Source: Sparassis latifolia
Taxonomy: Eukaryota > Basidiomycota > Agaricomycetes > Polyporales > Sparassidaceae
Direction: 5' to 3'
NCBI GenBank assembly: GCA_018466975.1
Contig: CM031561.1
Location: forward strand, 806,001-870,000
Length of the DNA stretch: 64,000 nucleotides
The notes under the pieces are model-generated. The model saw only the letters and a list, made by a program, of their open reading frames with translations, did no database searches and had not been told where the DNA came from. Below are positions 46,737-61,244 of the stretch, piece by piece (position 1 is the stretch's first letter; each line of letters opens with the position of its first letter). A program made the position numbers and the translations under genes.

Positions 46737-47953
46737 GCAGCAGACAACCTTCTAATTGGCATGCACGAGCGTTTGGGAGCCACTGACAAGATTGAAGTCG
46801 ACGAACCCTCCGGATCCGAAACACACAGACATCGTCAACTGTAACCCCATCTACGCCCTCCGTCGCAGCGGAGAAGACCTTCAAACCAAACACAGTAAGT
46901 CGACGGTGAGGAGAGCTAGTCTTTCTGCAGGAAACAGTGCAAATACCGCCTAGGGCTAGCCCATCGTCTGGCAATGCACTTGCAGGATGTCGCTTTTAAA
47001 TTTCTGCTGGAGAGATGTAAAGATATTGCATATCATCGCATGGGCCTGTTGAGGACAGTGAGCTCGCGTTTTCCACCATCAACTTGCTGGAAGGTATGCA
47101 GCATCGCGCGATATGTTCAGCAAGTTTCAGTATCTCTTGGGAGCGTCTGGAAGATTAGTAAGACCGCTCCTTGCCTTTCAGAAGGTACGGAAATTCTCTT
47201 AGCATGACGCACAGAGAAGCTTGCATGCTTTCCGAAATGAATATGGATGGCCCCACCGGCGTGTCATCCAAATTCGTTCCTATTGCATGACGGCGACTTG
47301 AAGCCTGGCAGACCGCTCCCTTGCACCGCAAGGTCCCCATCTTGCGCGGAGGATGTAGTAGTATCTGTACTACGTGGATTAGTGTCGGTCAACCGATCTA
47401 TCCAGCAGTCATAATACGCGGCTCATGTGGAGCCATCCGCTCTTCATTCACGCCAGCTTCAGAGGAGACTTGCTTGGATCTATGTCCCTAGCACTCACCG
47501 TCCGCTGCTTCCACGGTGGAGCGCCGGGATGCGCCGCGTACCTACCTAATGAGACGATTGGAATTGCAGACAACTTTGGTGTCTAGAGTCCCGTTGGAAG
47601 TTTCGTTCTCACGTACCTTGCAGAATCAATAATGGCGTCAAAGCATGAGAAGCTATTAATCAACATGAAAGCTAGGAAGATGCAAAACGCAGTGCATCGC
47701 GAGAGGCGACCACATGCGGTGAGTCTATTCAGTGTGTTGGTATGGGCCTGTCACCGTTGAGTCGGACTGGTCCTGATAAGATGGATGTGAGTACTAAATT
47801 ACGTAAGGATCTAAGGCTTTTAGACAACAGATCCAAATACACACCGTGCCACGTGCCCTTCTCAGGTGAACGCGTCAGCGACGCGCACGCACTTGTACTT
47901 GTAAAGCGCGACTGCTCGCCTCCTGCCACATTCTACCGTGAACACTACACGAC
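46737..47953. other. Intergenic stretch, no supported gene
   Basis: ORFs are short and unrecognised. A 23-codon-scale frame at 47633 (MASKHEKLLINMKARKMQNA) has a splice-like GTGAGT after it but no partner exon was found. The last few hundred bases should hold the RPN11 promoter. Confidence 0.45.
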
Positions 47954-49175
<1,222 letters not shown>

Positions 49176-49536
49176 AATTTGACTGCAAATGCATCCGACA
49201 CGGCAGTGACACGAGGATATGATGGTTTGCTCTACCCGTTGATCGTAGGCACGAGCCAGACAGGGGCCATGGATGACGGCAGTTTCGGGAGACCTGATGA
49301 CTGTGGCGTCCAGATTAGCTTCAAGGGTTCGACGTAATAAAATATTCAATGATCGTAAGGTATCCGAGGACGCAGCCTGCCCGAGTGGTGCCGTCAGATT
49401 GAAATCATAGACCGTCTGCGTCAACTCTCCACGGCAACTCTATGGCTAATTCGACCCCAGCGGCGGTATCCGTGGATGCGAACAGCCAAGGGAGCGCAAC
49501 GTTGCAGAGTAATTGAATCGCGTCCGTCCGAGGGCG
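49176..49536. other. Convergent 3' region between RPN11 and bS18m
   Basis: No gene recognised; should contain both polyadenylation regions. Confidence 0.4.
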
Positions 49537-50254
49537 TCAGCGCTGCAGGAGGTCAAGGGGTCGTTTGCTCAGGATGGGGATGACTCCCATCATTTTTGCA
49601 CGCCGGATCGCCTTGCCCAACTTGCGCTGGTTCTTCCACGTGAGTTTGGTTTGCGCACGAGGCATGATCCTGCCCATTTCTGTGACGAAATGACTCATGA
49701 GTGACGAATTTTGGCACTCGTGGAGGGGATCGATGTTAAGCTGGTAAAAAATATCCAGTTCACGGGACTCCTTTGCGGATGGACCGAGTAGAGGAGGCTT
49801 TACAGGCCTTCGCGTGGCCGTGCGGTCATTGCGGCTCAATTGGTTTGGTCTAACAAACTAGAGAGAATATCGTGTGCGTCAGAAATATGCAAGCAAGGTA
49901 TACGGGTGACAAACTTCACCTTGTTTGTGCGAAAACCCTTGAAACGTTCATGTCCTGTAATCAGAGGAGGGACAGCATCCTCTGGATTGACCGGGGTGGG
50001 TGTCCCTTCGCAATACGGTCTGTGAGGCGGTGATACACGCGCAACCGCGGATGCAGCTCACCAGATTCGGAACTCTCGTTGGCCGTACCTTGCGCATTCG
50101 CGGACGAGCGTAATATGTCAGACACGTCACTCAGCGACTCCGGTTCAGGAGTAGAAATTATTGTGCGTCTGGGCGCGATGACCGCAGCAGGAGAAGCATT
50201 CAGCCATCGAGGCTGGCGGGCAGCAGAGCGGAATACATTCGCGGCGGAGAACAT
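49537..50254 (-). CDS. RSM18: Mitochondrial ribosomal protein bS18m
   Basis: Small-subunit protein of the mitochondrial ribosome. The last exon carries the S18 fold: LLGPSAKESRELDIFYQLNI, then SSLMSHFVTEMGRIMPRAQT and LTWKNQRKLGKAIRRAKMMG, ending VIPILSKRPLDLLQR at 49537. The first exon (MFSAANVFRSAARQPRWLNA) is rich in Arg/Ala/Ser, consistent with a mitochondrial targeting peptide. The middle exon is not settled: an alternative frame (NPEDAVPPLITGHERFKGFR, around 49935-49990) is probably coding, so one splice site upstream needs revision. Confidence 0.8.
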
Positions 50255-50876
50255 CGACGCTGCGACACCTGGCGGGGGAGTTGTTGAGCTACGTACGGGG
50301 CGGAAGGCCGCGCAAGAGATGAGGAATTACCGATGAAAGGAAACAAAGTGAGCAGATGACCGACGGTCGTGGGACGGCCAAGGAGAGGGCTGGGTCGAAG
50401 TCTCGAAGACTGTCGAAGAGAGCTGCTGGAGCTGGTGGCGTATTCTGAGGTAGGACCCCGGAGACTGCTGCGCCACAGGCAGGAACTGGAATCCGGAGGC
50501 TGTTTGACGAATGGTGCGCCGCAAATTCCAGAAAATTCGAACGATGGGCGGGTTGAGCTGATAAAGAGCGGGAGAAAAGACAAATAAAATAGGGAGGGAG
50601 AGAGATGTCGGTACCGAAAGGCGGATGGGACGTCGGCAGTGGTGAGAATTGAGAGGAGCCGAGATGAAATAGAATATTATATTATTGACGTTGGTCCGAA
50701 TCTCATCCTCGTATCCAAGCCACCACCTTCAAGGCCGTTCTACGCTATCTCTGCCTATCACTCCCTCATGCTGCCTTGAATCCATCCACCAACACGTCCT
50801 CTCTCACCCACCGGCCCTCTCTCCCTTCCACTCCCCCTCACCTGGCCTGAGTGCACTCGGTATCCCCTCGTCTTCT
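50255..50876. promoter_or_regulatory. Divergent promoter, bS18m / RIM15-like
   Basis: About 620 bases. The half next to RIM15 (50700-50870) is strongly pyrimidine-rich (TCTCTCCC, CCCTCACC), as in many fungal core promoters. An in-frame ATG at 50685 exists, so part may be 5' coding sequence instead. Confidence 0.4.
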
Positions 50877-53800
50877 ATGTCAGAGCCCACCACCCTCCGT
50901 CGACAGCCCCCCAGCCCTCTCGTATTTTCCCCGGAGACAGTGCTTCCCCCAATCCAGTCCCAGTCCAGCACCGCCGGTACCAGCAATGTCTCCAGTCTCG
51001 GCTCCGGATCCAACACCGTCTCCATGCCCTTTGTTAGGCGCCATGTAACACGTCGTCTCAAAACTGCGAAGCAGGAGTGCGATAAGGAGCTTCAGCGCGT
51101 TACCCAGTCCATCACCACCTTCTTCGAGGAGCGCCTCAGGGTAGGCGAGCACGAACAAGAGTCCGAGCGGGAGCAACGCGAGTTTGACCGTGAGCGAGAT
51201 CGTGAACCACAGTTCGGTGACCACGAGCCTCTCCGCGAGGCCTTTGTACTGCAGCCCGCTGAGCTTAGATCTGCCTTGCAGTTCGACGAGGTCAGTTCTG
51301 ACGGTGGCTACGAAGCAGAGCCAGAGGGTAACCATAGTCGACAACGTGCGTCTCTCGATCAAGGTCGTTCAAGCCCACCGACACTGACCCACTGGTCTTC
51401 CTCTCCCGGGCTCCTCACAGCATCTGTATCTTCCACTAGCCCTAATTCTTTACGTCGGCACCCTACGTTACCTCGGGATAAATCACTTAATACAACTTCC
51501 AGCACCGGAACCTCCAGCCCAGCAAGTGCAGTTACCACTCCACCTCCAGAGCACGTCAGTCCGCGCAAGCAGGGCCCCGTCTCCTCACAGTCAACTCAAT
51601 GGGGCGGACAAAGTCTTGCCAATCGTCGTCTATCTCGCACCATTCACTTGCCGTCCCGCCCCGTCCACTCTGGCCAAAGTTCACGTTCTACATCTCGCTC
51701 GCGTTCCCCACTCCCACGATCCAGTTATGCTGATTCTTCTATTTCCAACCGTCGCTCTTCTCGCATACTCGTTGATGACCCCGTCGATCCCATTATGACA
51801 ACGCTCTACGACATCATCGCCGTTGCAACGGACGTAACGGATATGTCTCTGAACCAACTCACGGCGCAGCCCAAGATTTGTGAACAGCTCGTGCAGCGTG
51901 TGCAGAACATTGGCAAAGCTTGGGACGAGCATCCGGACTGGCACGGCCGGAACTGGTACGTGCAAGTGCTGCTCGCCATAGCAAGCCTCAGTCGCGTCGT
52001 CGAGTGGTGGGAAGCGGAGAAACAGTTCTGGAACTTCGACGATAACGATGACGAGCAAGAGGAACCTCTCACGTTCGTCTTGAAGCCCGCGGATGAGGAA
52101 GATGTCGTCGCTCCCACTCCATCTTTGCGTCCTGAACAAGAGAGCATCCCCTACCGACTTCTCTCGGAGGATGATGCCAAGTTGCGCATGTCGAAGACGT
52201 CGAGCCAGGGCCGGCGGTCCCGAGACGAGGTTCCCAAGGACTTATCCACGGCGGCTACACACGGTCAACCAGAGCATCCGAAGCTGCCCTCGAAGTTTTC
52301 GGACAACACGGAGTCTGCGCGTGTGCTTGCAACTGAGAGGTTACGTCTACAAGCCGAGACGGCTCAGAACCAAAACATTGTTATGGAGCTGAGTATGGAC
52401 GGCGACCATTTAATTTGGGTCAATTATGCGTGGCGCAATGTTGTTGGGTGAGTCTGTTTGCTACTCAGTCGCGTTCGTTTGGCTTACTCTACTTTGTGCA
52501 GGACGGACCCAGATGAGCTCATAGCAAGGCGCATTTCCAGGGTGCTTGCTCCATCTGACTGGCATGTCTTCCGTGACGCTTCTCGGCGACTGCAGGACGA
52601 CGACTCGCAGACCGTGGAAGTGAAGTTCAAGCTGGCCATTCCCGAGGCCGAAGGGGACATCACGACCCCAACGAATCTGTACCAGCCGATGGAAGGCAAG
52701 GGTATGTTGATGGTTGATCGGGAAGATGGGCACCCTACACACTCGATGTGGGTCGTCAAGCCGGCCGGACCTCCGGAATACTTGCAAGCTGCGCCATCCA
52801 TCTTGCTCGAGACGGGCGAAGTTGGGGAGGAGCCGGCTTCTGCAGAAGCTGCCCAGGTAGGTTTCGGGCACCGGACGACTTTGGAGCCTGTCACACCCTT
52901 CCCTGTTGCCCGACCAATCAACACAGCCCTCATCCTGTGCCGCATATGTGAGTGTAGCGTCCCGCAGTGGTACTTCGAGAAGCACAACGAGACGTGCAGC
53001 GAGGTTCACCGGCTCGAGGCGGAGATTGGAGAGTGCAACGATTCGATTTCCGAGCTGCGCAATACCATCCGTGAGCTGCAAATCGCGATGGACCGTTCGT
53101 CACCCATGACAGTTCCGGAGTATCGTGGCATGCCGATCTTCACCCCCCCGACATCACCAAGCCCATCACCGCTCCAGCTACTCCGTGCGCCGCTCAAGAT
53201 GAAGCGCGTGAGTGTCAAGAAGATGCAGCGGCAGGTGTTGGAGCAGCTGGAGGACATCCTGCAAGTTGCTAGCGAGGTGTCCATGCCATCGCTCAAAGAG
53301 GATCAGTCAGCGGAACCGATTGAGCGCCAGCGTCTACTGTCTCCAGCATCGGAGCATAAGATGTCCCACGTCCGGCGGTGGTCGAAGCTTGTCATCGAGG
53401 ACGGGGCGCTCACCCAGCTCGTAGAGGACGCAGACCGGGTCATGCGGCAGAAGATCGAGAACGTGGTACGCCTGCAGAACACGATCAAGTATTCCGAGAA
53501 GATTCGGCGCGAGTGGGAGGCGAAGGTTGAACAGACGTTATCCCTGGAGGACACGGAGGAAGACGAAGAAGAGGAGGGAGGAGAGGAACATCAAGACGGA
53601 CAGGAAGAGGAGCAGGCGGAGGATGATCGCTCGAGCAACACCTCTGAGTATGCTCATGGCAGCCACATGCCGTCCTCAGACCCTACCCCAATAGCGTCCG
53701 CTTCGCCGATCTCCTTCGCTGCGGAGCGTGTCGCTGGTAATGGATGCATCTCGTTCAGTCTGAACCCTCCATTGATCCCGGCGGCACCTGTTCCAGCCTA

Positions 53801-56743
53801 TCCATCTACTTTCCAGACACGCTCTTCCACCCCGTCCTCCATTTCCTCTCCTCTGGCGACAGCAGCTCCTATTGTTGCTACGGACATGCCCCCTCCCATG
53901 GATCTGGGCGAGGGACACGGTCATATGACTATCCGGTCGCGTCCTTCTCCTCATGGGTTGGAACCCAGGCTACTGATCACGCCCCCGCTCTCTCCTATGG
54001 TTTCTCCTCAGGATGTGCCTATGCGCAGGCCTCATCGTCGACACTCTACCGCGCAGCCCATCCTCAGTCCAACGACTTCTATATCCGGTATACCACTATC
54101 TCCTCGATTACCGTCAGTCGCGCCGTCGTCTAGGACGACACCAACGTCGATCAAGGACTTTGAAATCATTAAGCCGATCAGCAAGGGCGCCTTTGGTTCT
54201 GTGTTCCTTGCAAAGAAAAAAGTCACCGGCGACTACTTTGCAATCAAGGTTCTGAAGAAAGCTGACATGATTGCGAAGAATCAGATCACGAACGTTAAAG
54301 CAGAGCGAATGATCCTCATGAAACAAGCCGACTCGCCGTTCACCGCGAAATTGTACTTCACGTTCCAAAGCAAGGAAAATTTATATCTAGTCATGGAGTA
54401 CCTCAACGGTGGCGACTGTGCTGCCCTGATCAAATCACTTGGAAGCTTGCCGGAAGAGTGGTCGCGCAACTATATTGCGGAAGTCACTCTTGGATTGGAC
54501 TATCTTCATCAGCGTGGAATTGTTCATCGGTATGTGGCTCCCTGTTTGCTCGAGGTATTTCTTCTGATAGCTAGTCGCTCAGAGACCTGAAGCCAGATAA
54601 CCTACTCATTGACCAGCACGGTCACCTTAAGCTCACTGATTTTGGTCTTAGTAGGATCGGTCTACTTGGTCGTCAGACACGAGAGTCACAAATTCTGGCG
54701 ACGGACCGCGGGCTGCGCGTGCGTTCAAGATATAGCCCTGGCTCGCGTCCACCATCTATGGATTCAGTGTACGTCTCGTCGTCTCCGATGTTCGTGACAG
54801 ACATGCACCCGGGAGGTTCGTATTTCAACCAACGGAGACAGTCCATTCCGCGCCCTGGATCATCGCCTTATCTACCACTTTCAGATGATCCCGGCGAATC
54901 GAGCGGCTCGGAGTCCTTGTCTGGTCTGTATCCTCTCCGGAGGACCAACAGCAAGCAACTCGCCGATAGCCCTCTGCAATCATTCGCTACGGAACTGACC
55001 AATGATCTTCGTTCGCATCCTACGACTGGTAGTGGAACTCCCCCGAGCGAAGGCAAGGTGGTGGGCACGCCGGATTATCTCGCTCCTGAGACAATCCTTG
55101 GTCTCCGCGGCGACGACGCCGCAGTTGATTGGGTTTGTACTTTATATCTACTTCAGTACTTGTGCTGATCATCCCCGCAGTGGGCCTTGGGTGTCATCAC
55201 GTACGAGTTCCTCTACGGAATTCCTCCGTTCCACGATGAAACACCAGAGAAGGTGTTCGAGAATATTCTCTCTGGGCACGTCGAGTGGCACGACGATTAC
55301 GTGGAAGTCTCTGACGAAGCCAAGGATTTCATGCAGCGGCTGATGACCACAGATGCAACACAACGCTTGGGTGTTAACGGGGCTGACGAGGTGAAGGCTC
55401 ATCTATTCTTCGCCGGTATCGACTGGGATAAGGTCCAGACGATCGAGGCCGCGTTCATACCGCAAGTGACCGATCCGGAGTCGACAGATTATTTTGATCC
55501 TCGCGGCGCTGTCCTGCAACTTTTCCACGACGACAGTGCTCCCCCCACTGGATTCATCTCAGACAGCCCTCCTGCCAGTCTGGAGCGCGCAGCACTACCG
55601 GCGTCGGCTCCTACAGCTCATGTCATCGGTCGCGAGACAACATCGTCCCCCTCTGACGATGACTTTGGCTCCTTCAGCTTTAAGAATTTACCTGTTCTGA
55701 AGCAAGCCAACGATGACATGATTCGGAAGTTGAGGACCGACCAATTGGCACCATTAGCTCAAACACTCTCTGAGCCTTCGGACGCACACCTAAGGCGAAA
55801 GAGTATCTCAGGCCGCATCAAGAAGCCGTCCAGCGTCATTACAACGATTGAAGGCGTCAGCAAGCCATCTGCTACCAATCCGCCCTCGCCGGCAACATCT
55901 ACGTCGTCGATAGCGTCCTCCGCATCTCGTGGACCACCAACTCCCGGCAGCAGTGTAGGGAGCCATATGCGGAAGCCTTCCGACTATGGTGCTGTCGAAC
56001 GGTTCAAGCTCAATCACCTGGATGGTGATGGTGGCCGCCGGAACTCCATGCCGAGTCGACTACGGACGGCTTCTGTGTCGACGAACGGGGAGGGTTATAC
56101 CTCGGACTCATGGGGCCTTGGTGGACAACCACCTGGCCATTACTTCGAGGTCAGCACGCCTCCGTCGTCGGTCGCTTCGATAGACCTGAAGAGGGCACCG
56201 GATCCGAATGATCGTGGTGTCACGTGTCTCCTGGCTGAGGACAATCCCATCACTGCGAAAATCATCGAGACGTTGTTGATTCGGCTTGGATGTCGATGTG
56301 TTGTGGTTGCGGATGGTTCGGAGGCGATCAGCGTCGCGATGGGCGACATTAGTAAGTGCTTGATAGGTTTTTCTGTTCCTTACGGGGATTGACTGTTCTT
56401 ACTCAGAATTTGATTGCATCCTCATGGACATCCACATGCCTATACGTGAGTATTCTTCTCTTCTGTGGCTGATATTTCGCGTGTTTAAACTTCAAACGTA
56501 GTTGACGGCGAAGGTGCTGCTCGGTATATCAAATGTATAGCCAACAAGAACACCAACACCCCGATTATTGCCGTCAGTGCCTACAGTGGCTCTGACGTGA
56601 TAGAGACCAACGGCCTGTTTGCGGCTTACATTGCGAAACCAGTTCAGAAAGCCGACTTGCTTGCAGCCATGCGACACCTCGGATTCAAAACGTCCACCGT
56701 ACAGGGGCGTGGGTTGGGCTCAAAAGTGACCACTACGCGGTAG
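50877..56743 (+). CDS. RIM15: Rim15/Cek1-type PAS-AGC kinase-receiver protein
   Basis: Nutrient-regulated Greatwall-type kinase; in yeast Rim15 drives quiescence entry by phosphorylating Igo1/2. In order: Ser-rich N-terminus with many Ser-Pro; PAS-like region ([19 protein letters not shown], about 52390-52580); a Cys/His finger [20 protein letters not shown] (52939-52998); coiled coil; kinase lobe with [30 protein letters not shown] (across an intron near 54530-54585) and DFGLS. A roughly 130-residue insertion follows before [17 protein letters not shown], the split typical of the Greatwall family. The C-terminal receiver domain has [18 protein letters not shown] and [29 protein letters not shown] was taken as start because upstream sequence looks like leader; an in-frame ATG at 50685 is possible. 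Confidence 0.93.
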
Positions 56744-57272
56744 CATTCGATGATTCGCGGGTTCACTCCCCATTGTGCATAGTATTCTAGGGCCTTGCTC
56801 TTTTTTCTCGTTTTACGCTGCTCACGTCGTGCCTCGTTCATTCCCATCTCCGTCTCAACCCCATATTCTGACGTATACTCTCATTAACATCATCATGCAC
56901 TCCTCATTAGCATTTACCCCTACATCCCATCGCTCTGCATATCCTCTATCCTGCATTGTAAGCTAGAACTATTTGTGTCGCTAAATATCATCTGGCGTTA
57001 GTCTCGTGCATTGCATCGCAATGCATGGTGTGAAACCCGAGAAGTGTGTTATAGCGAGCGGCAGTGCGGGCGCCAACTTGTCGATGTTCGCCGCATAAGC
57101 TCCCGACGACGGGCGGTGCGCTCGCGGAATCAGATTCACACGTCGAGGATGTTCGACGTTCCATGTCTGCTTGACCACATTCAGCCTTAAACGACTCAAC
57201 GGCTCAACGGCCTCCATGTTCAAACTCTCATCTGCCTCACCGTGATTATCCTAACTTTGTGTCTGAACTGAC
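56744..57272. other. Spacer between RIM15 and next gene
   Basis: No gene recognised; 3' region and promoter expected here. Confidence 0.4.
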
Positions 57273-59451
57273 ATGGCAGCGCCCCGCGAGCACCCTGTGT
57301 ATCCTACCCAATGTCCGCCAGCCTTTGACCATGCTTATAGCGAAGGTGCACTCCCACCGAGAGTACCTGGTTTCTATCTTCCTGCACCACCCATTCCCCA
57401 GCCTTATGCAGGTGCTCCTGCCCGTTCGCCGCCGGCTCAGCGCCACCAGCGTACCATCCCACCGAGTTTGATTCCAGGCAATCAGCGCCATGCACCACGA
57501 CCCGGCGCGCCTACCTCTAATGTTCACTACAACGGTCAGTCTATCCAGCAGTTTGCTTTTCCGGAGCCACAAGTCGCTCCCCGGCTCCGCCATTCGGTCT
57601 CCACGCCGCATTATAGGCCAGAGCGTCCCCCTCATACGCTGTACCGGTCTCCATCTCCTCAACCTGTGCTCCCTCCCAAACCGTCTACGTATTCGCATAT
57701 ACCTCCCAGACCGACTAACAGCCTCTCGCGCATTAGGTCAGACGAGTCTCCCAAGCCGGTTCTACCCCCGAAAGATTTCCCGTCGCCAGAGGAAGCCGAC
57801 GAAGATGAGGCGTTGAGGCGTGTGCTGGAGCTCTCCGCTCGGGAGTCGGAGATACAGCGGCAGAGAACGTTGCAACAGGAAGAGGAAGACTTGGCACAGG
57901 CTATGCAAGAATCACTCATGCTGGAGCAGTCTCACCTCTCGTTACCGCCGCTGCATACGGTCAATGGAATCCCTCCTGCTCTGCCTCTGGTTGCTTCACC
58001 TATTGATTGTCCGCGCACGCCTTCTTCCGAGTTGGCCACAGCAGCTCATGGGCTCCAGAGTGAAACGGTAGCACGGCCTTTGATACCGCCACCACTCGAC
58101 TTGCGCGACGTGACAGACCACAGTCTGTCTGTCCACGATAACTCGATAGCGCCCGGTACTGCTTCACAATTCATCGACGATGATGAACTTGCCCGCAGGT
58201 TAGCGGAAGAGGACAGCTTTCCTGATGACGAGTCGACAGGTTCCCATTCGAACGAAGGCCCCTCTGCTCTGCCCACATTTTCCCCCCAGTCTCTGCCTGC
58301 CCCATCCTCCTCCTCGCTTCTTCGCTCCACTTCACGTACTACACTCGAGTCAGATCAGATGCTCGTAGGGTCGATTACGCGAAGCACGTCCGCGAATGCA
58401 GTACTTCGTTCGCAAAGTACTCGATCAGCCGTGGCAAAACGAGATGAAGATCATAACCATCCAGATATTTCGTTGTCTGCTGCTCACGCAGATGACAATC
58501 TTAGCTTTAATGGCAACGAGTCACGTACCGATTCTGACCAGGCAAGCAGAGCACAAACCCCTCCAAATGATCAATATGTTGATACTGATCTTCTGCGTGG
58601 TGTTCGTAAGTCACTGAGGCATTCCATCCGTGTTGATCACTCATTTACGACACGCATACCTATTCAGAAATTGGGCGGGGCATACCCACTATCACCCCCT
58701 CCCTAGAACCGATGGAGGGCCCCATGCCCAGTACCATTTCTCTTCCGTATGGATCGCAGAGTCCACTCTACATTCGAGCTCCTAGCTGGCGAGGTCTGCT
58801 GAAGTTGATGGCAAGCTTGAGTCGAACAAGACTTGAGCCACCTGTTGAGGCCATTGCTCAGGCAGAAACGGACTTGAAGCTGCGCATCGTAATATTATTC
58901 GTGAAAGCACGTACATTGACGTTTATCCTGGTGACGAGTTATTGATATTTCTACAGGTACATAGCACGTCGCATAACTGGCTCACCGTCCTCTTCATGAC
59001 AATCGATCACCCGGTTCCCGCAACCGCGCAATGGAAGTATCGCAGTGGCGATACCACAACACTTCCTTATTCGTACACACTCTCACCGCCCTTGGCGGTT
59101 CTGCGCGACGGCGCGGACGCAGTGATGTCCAAATTCTACACCATCCCATCCACGTATACCCCTTATCCTCAACTACCCATTACGTTCCCGAGTCTCGCGT
59201 CCTACCTCGCATCTGCCCTTGACGATTCTCGGAATGCTGCCTCACATGAGAGCTCAACCGGATTGCGCAGACTAGCGAAGATGATTGACGCCTTCTACCC
59301 GCTGGACAGCCCTAAGGCCGAGGTTATTGGGCGGTTCGGCGTAAGGCAGAGGCTGAAGCATTTCGTCGGAATGGGAGGCAAGTCTCGAGACAGGAATGCG
59401 GAGACATACGAGCTTGTCACTCCCTTCGTCCCTGACGAATTTGGACGCTGA
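57273..59451 (+). CDS. Disordered fungal protein with UIM-like motif
   Basis: Not assigned to a known gene. The start MAAPREHPVYPTQCPP opens a Pro-rich N-terminal region with several PPxxP-like motifs. A possible ubiquitin-interacting motif follows: EEEDLAQAMQESLMLEQSHL (about 57880-57940), with the acidic lead and A-x-x-x-S core, preceded by a second helix ALRRVLELSARESE of similar style. A folded-looking C-terminal domain begins after an intron at 58607-58669 (SPLYIRAPSWRGLLKLMASL) and ends in ELVTPFVPDEFGR after a second intron near 58889-58955. It could be an adaptor in endocytosis or ubiquitin signalling, but only the UIM resemblance supports that. Confidence 0.75.
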
Positions 59452-59900
59452 CCTGGCGCATACGTGGTCTTTCGGCAGGACGACTGTGCATTCCGCGGTG
59501 CCGCCCAGCCGATTACTTACTGTACCTGCCTTCTTGATAATCGCCTTCCCAGCGGTGTTGTTTGTATCAATGACTATGTATTGGTAACTTTATCCGAATG
59601 CCGAGTAGCTGCTGTATCTTACCTTATATCCCTGTTGGACATCGTCTAACCTGCTCTTTCGTTCAATCAGTAATCGTAAACACAGAGCCTCGGTTTACAA
59701 TGTGCACTTTGAATTTGATGTTTTGCGCGACGGAGCGGATGTGGGTCGGTGGCCGTTCGGAGATCGCAGTCACTTCTTATCTGATAAAAAAGTGTACCCA
59801 GGCTGCCAGATAGACGTTCGACCAAGGTTCCACCAGTAAGCTCAAGCCCTATAATAACCATGCAATAACATTGATCCATTCCCTCATCTTCTACCCCGCC
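59452..59900. other. Spacer, no gene seen
   Basis: Short ORFs only; 3' region of the preceding gene and promoter of the APD1-like gene. Confidence 0.4.
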
Positions 59901-61244
59901 ATGAGCAGCCTGAGGAAGCTGAAGGCCCTTATGCTCGGCCAGACACCGGAGCCAGCCAGCGACGATCTGCGGGCGGCAGCGATTCCTGTTTCTCAGGCTG
60001 AGTGCAGAGGCTGTGCCGATCCTTGCGACGAAGGTGAGATCCTGAGTGGTATTTGCATGTTTCTGTGCTTTATAGACGGTGCATGCACAGGTCACGATGA
60101 ATATCCTCGGTTTGATGTCGATATGGAGACACAGATGCTCGGCTCCGTGAAGCCTTACTCTCGGCAGGTATGTGGTACTTCAAGTTGCTGCTCCTCGGTA
60201 AATTGCGGTTAGATTCATGTCTCCGAGTCTTGCAGCTGGTAATCTCGACGGGCAAAAGCGACTGGCCTAAGGAGGTCACGGAAGTGCATGGCACGCTCGC
60301 CGCATATCTGCTCGAGACTCGGGATGCCGCCCCCAAACAGCACCGCTCGCACCATAACGCCGCCAAGTCGGTCCCCGGCGTATACGATTCCGCGACCACA
60401 TCGAAGGTCACCATCCTGAATGGAAGCCATTATACCTTGTGCGACGACGCGAGCAGAGAAACCGTGCTGGTCTTCCCCGACTACAAGGTCGTGACCGAGG
60501 TGCCGAGGTCCCTGGACGGCGCGACTGCTTTCTGGAAGAGCGGCGCTGCCCCCGGCTTCGAGGGGGAGGACAGCCATTTGAAGACGTGGGTGCTGCCTTA
60601 CGCCTGTGTAATATTGTTGTGTGAGTGCCGTGGGCTCCTGATGATGTCGAAGCGAGCGACTAAGCGATGGAGTCTTGTATAGGTTCACACAAGAAGAGAG
60701 ACAACCGCTGTGCTCTCGCTGCGCCCGTTCTTGAGCTTAGTGAGGCATCTCAACCGTAACCCAAAGCGCACTCGCTCACATCATCGGCACTTCAGCCCTG
60801 ATGGACGCTCTCGAGCGTGAAGGATGGCAAGTACACACCCAGCTCGAGGACCCGTGGCTCTCAGGACCACCGCTCGAGGAATTCAAAGGCACAGCAGAAG
60901 AGAAGGATGCCGAGGTCCTACGCCAGCTGAAGCTCGCGGCTGCCGGCAACGGGGAGAAGCGCGTCCTGATCCTGCGCAACTCTCACGTCGGCGGACACAA
61001 ATTCGCCGGGAACGTTATCGTGAGCTGCTCGCTAGCCGCTGTATTATTTACCGACTCAGTCGGCGTACGCCTCCTGTAGATCAACACTCCTCACGGAGTC
61101 TCCGTGTGGTATGGCCGTGTCACGGCGCACGAAATCAACGCCATTGTGAAGGAAACCATTATCGGCGGGAAGATCCTACCCCCTCTTCTCCGCGGAGGGT
61201 TAAATCTTGCCAGGCCAGGTCACACGAGTCTCAACGACTGGTAG
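59901..61244 (+). CDS. APD1: Apd1-like sucrase/ferredoxin-family [2Fe-2S] protein
   Basis: Cytosolic thioredoxin-like ferredoxin related to yeast Apd1, linked to actin patches and sensitivity to hydroxyurea and redox-active compounds. The start MSSLRKLKALMLGQTPEPAS leads to CRGCADPC and then VVISTGKSDWPKEVTEVHGT. The middle has an insertion ending HLKTWVLPYACVILLC. The family cluster motifs are present: SHKKRDNRCALAAPVL after an intron near 60620-60680, and the C-terminal His-x3-His in LRNSHVGGHKFAGNVI. The end is VWYGRVTAHEINAIVKETII...LNDW. Yeast Apd1 binds its cluster with two Cys and two His, which these motifs match. Introns also near 60034-60091, 60168-60237, 60710-60778 and 61020-61080. 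Confidence 0.87.
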
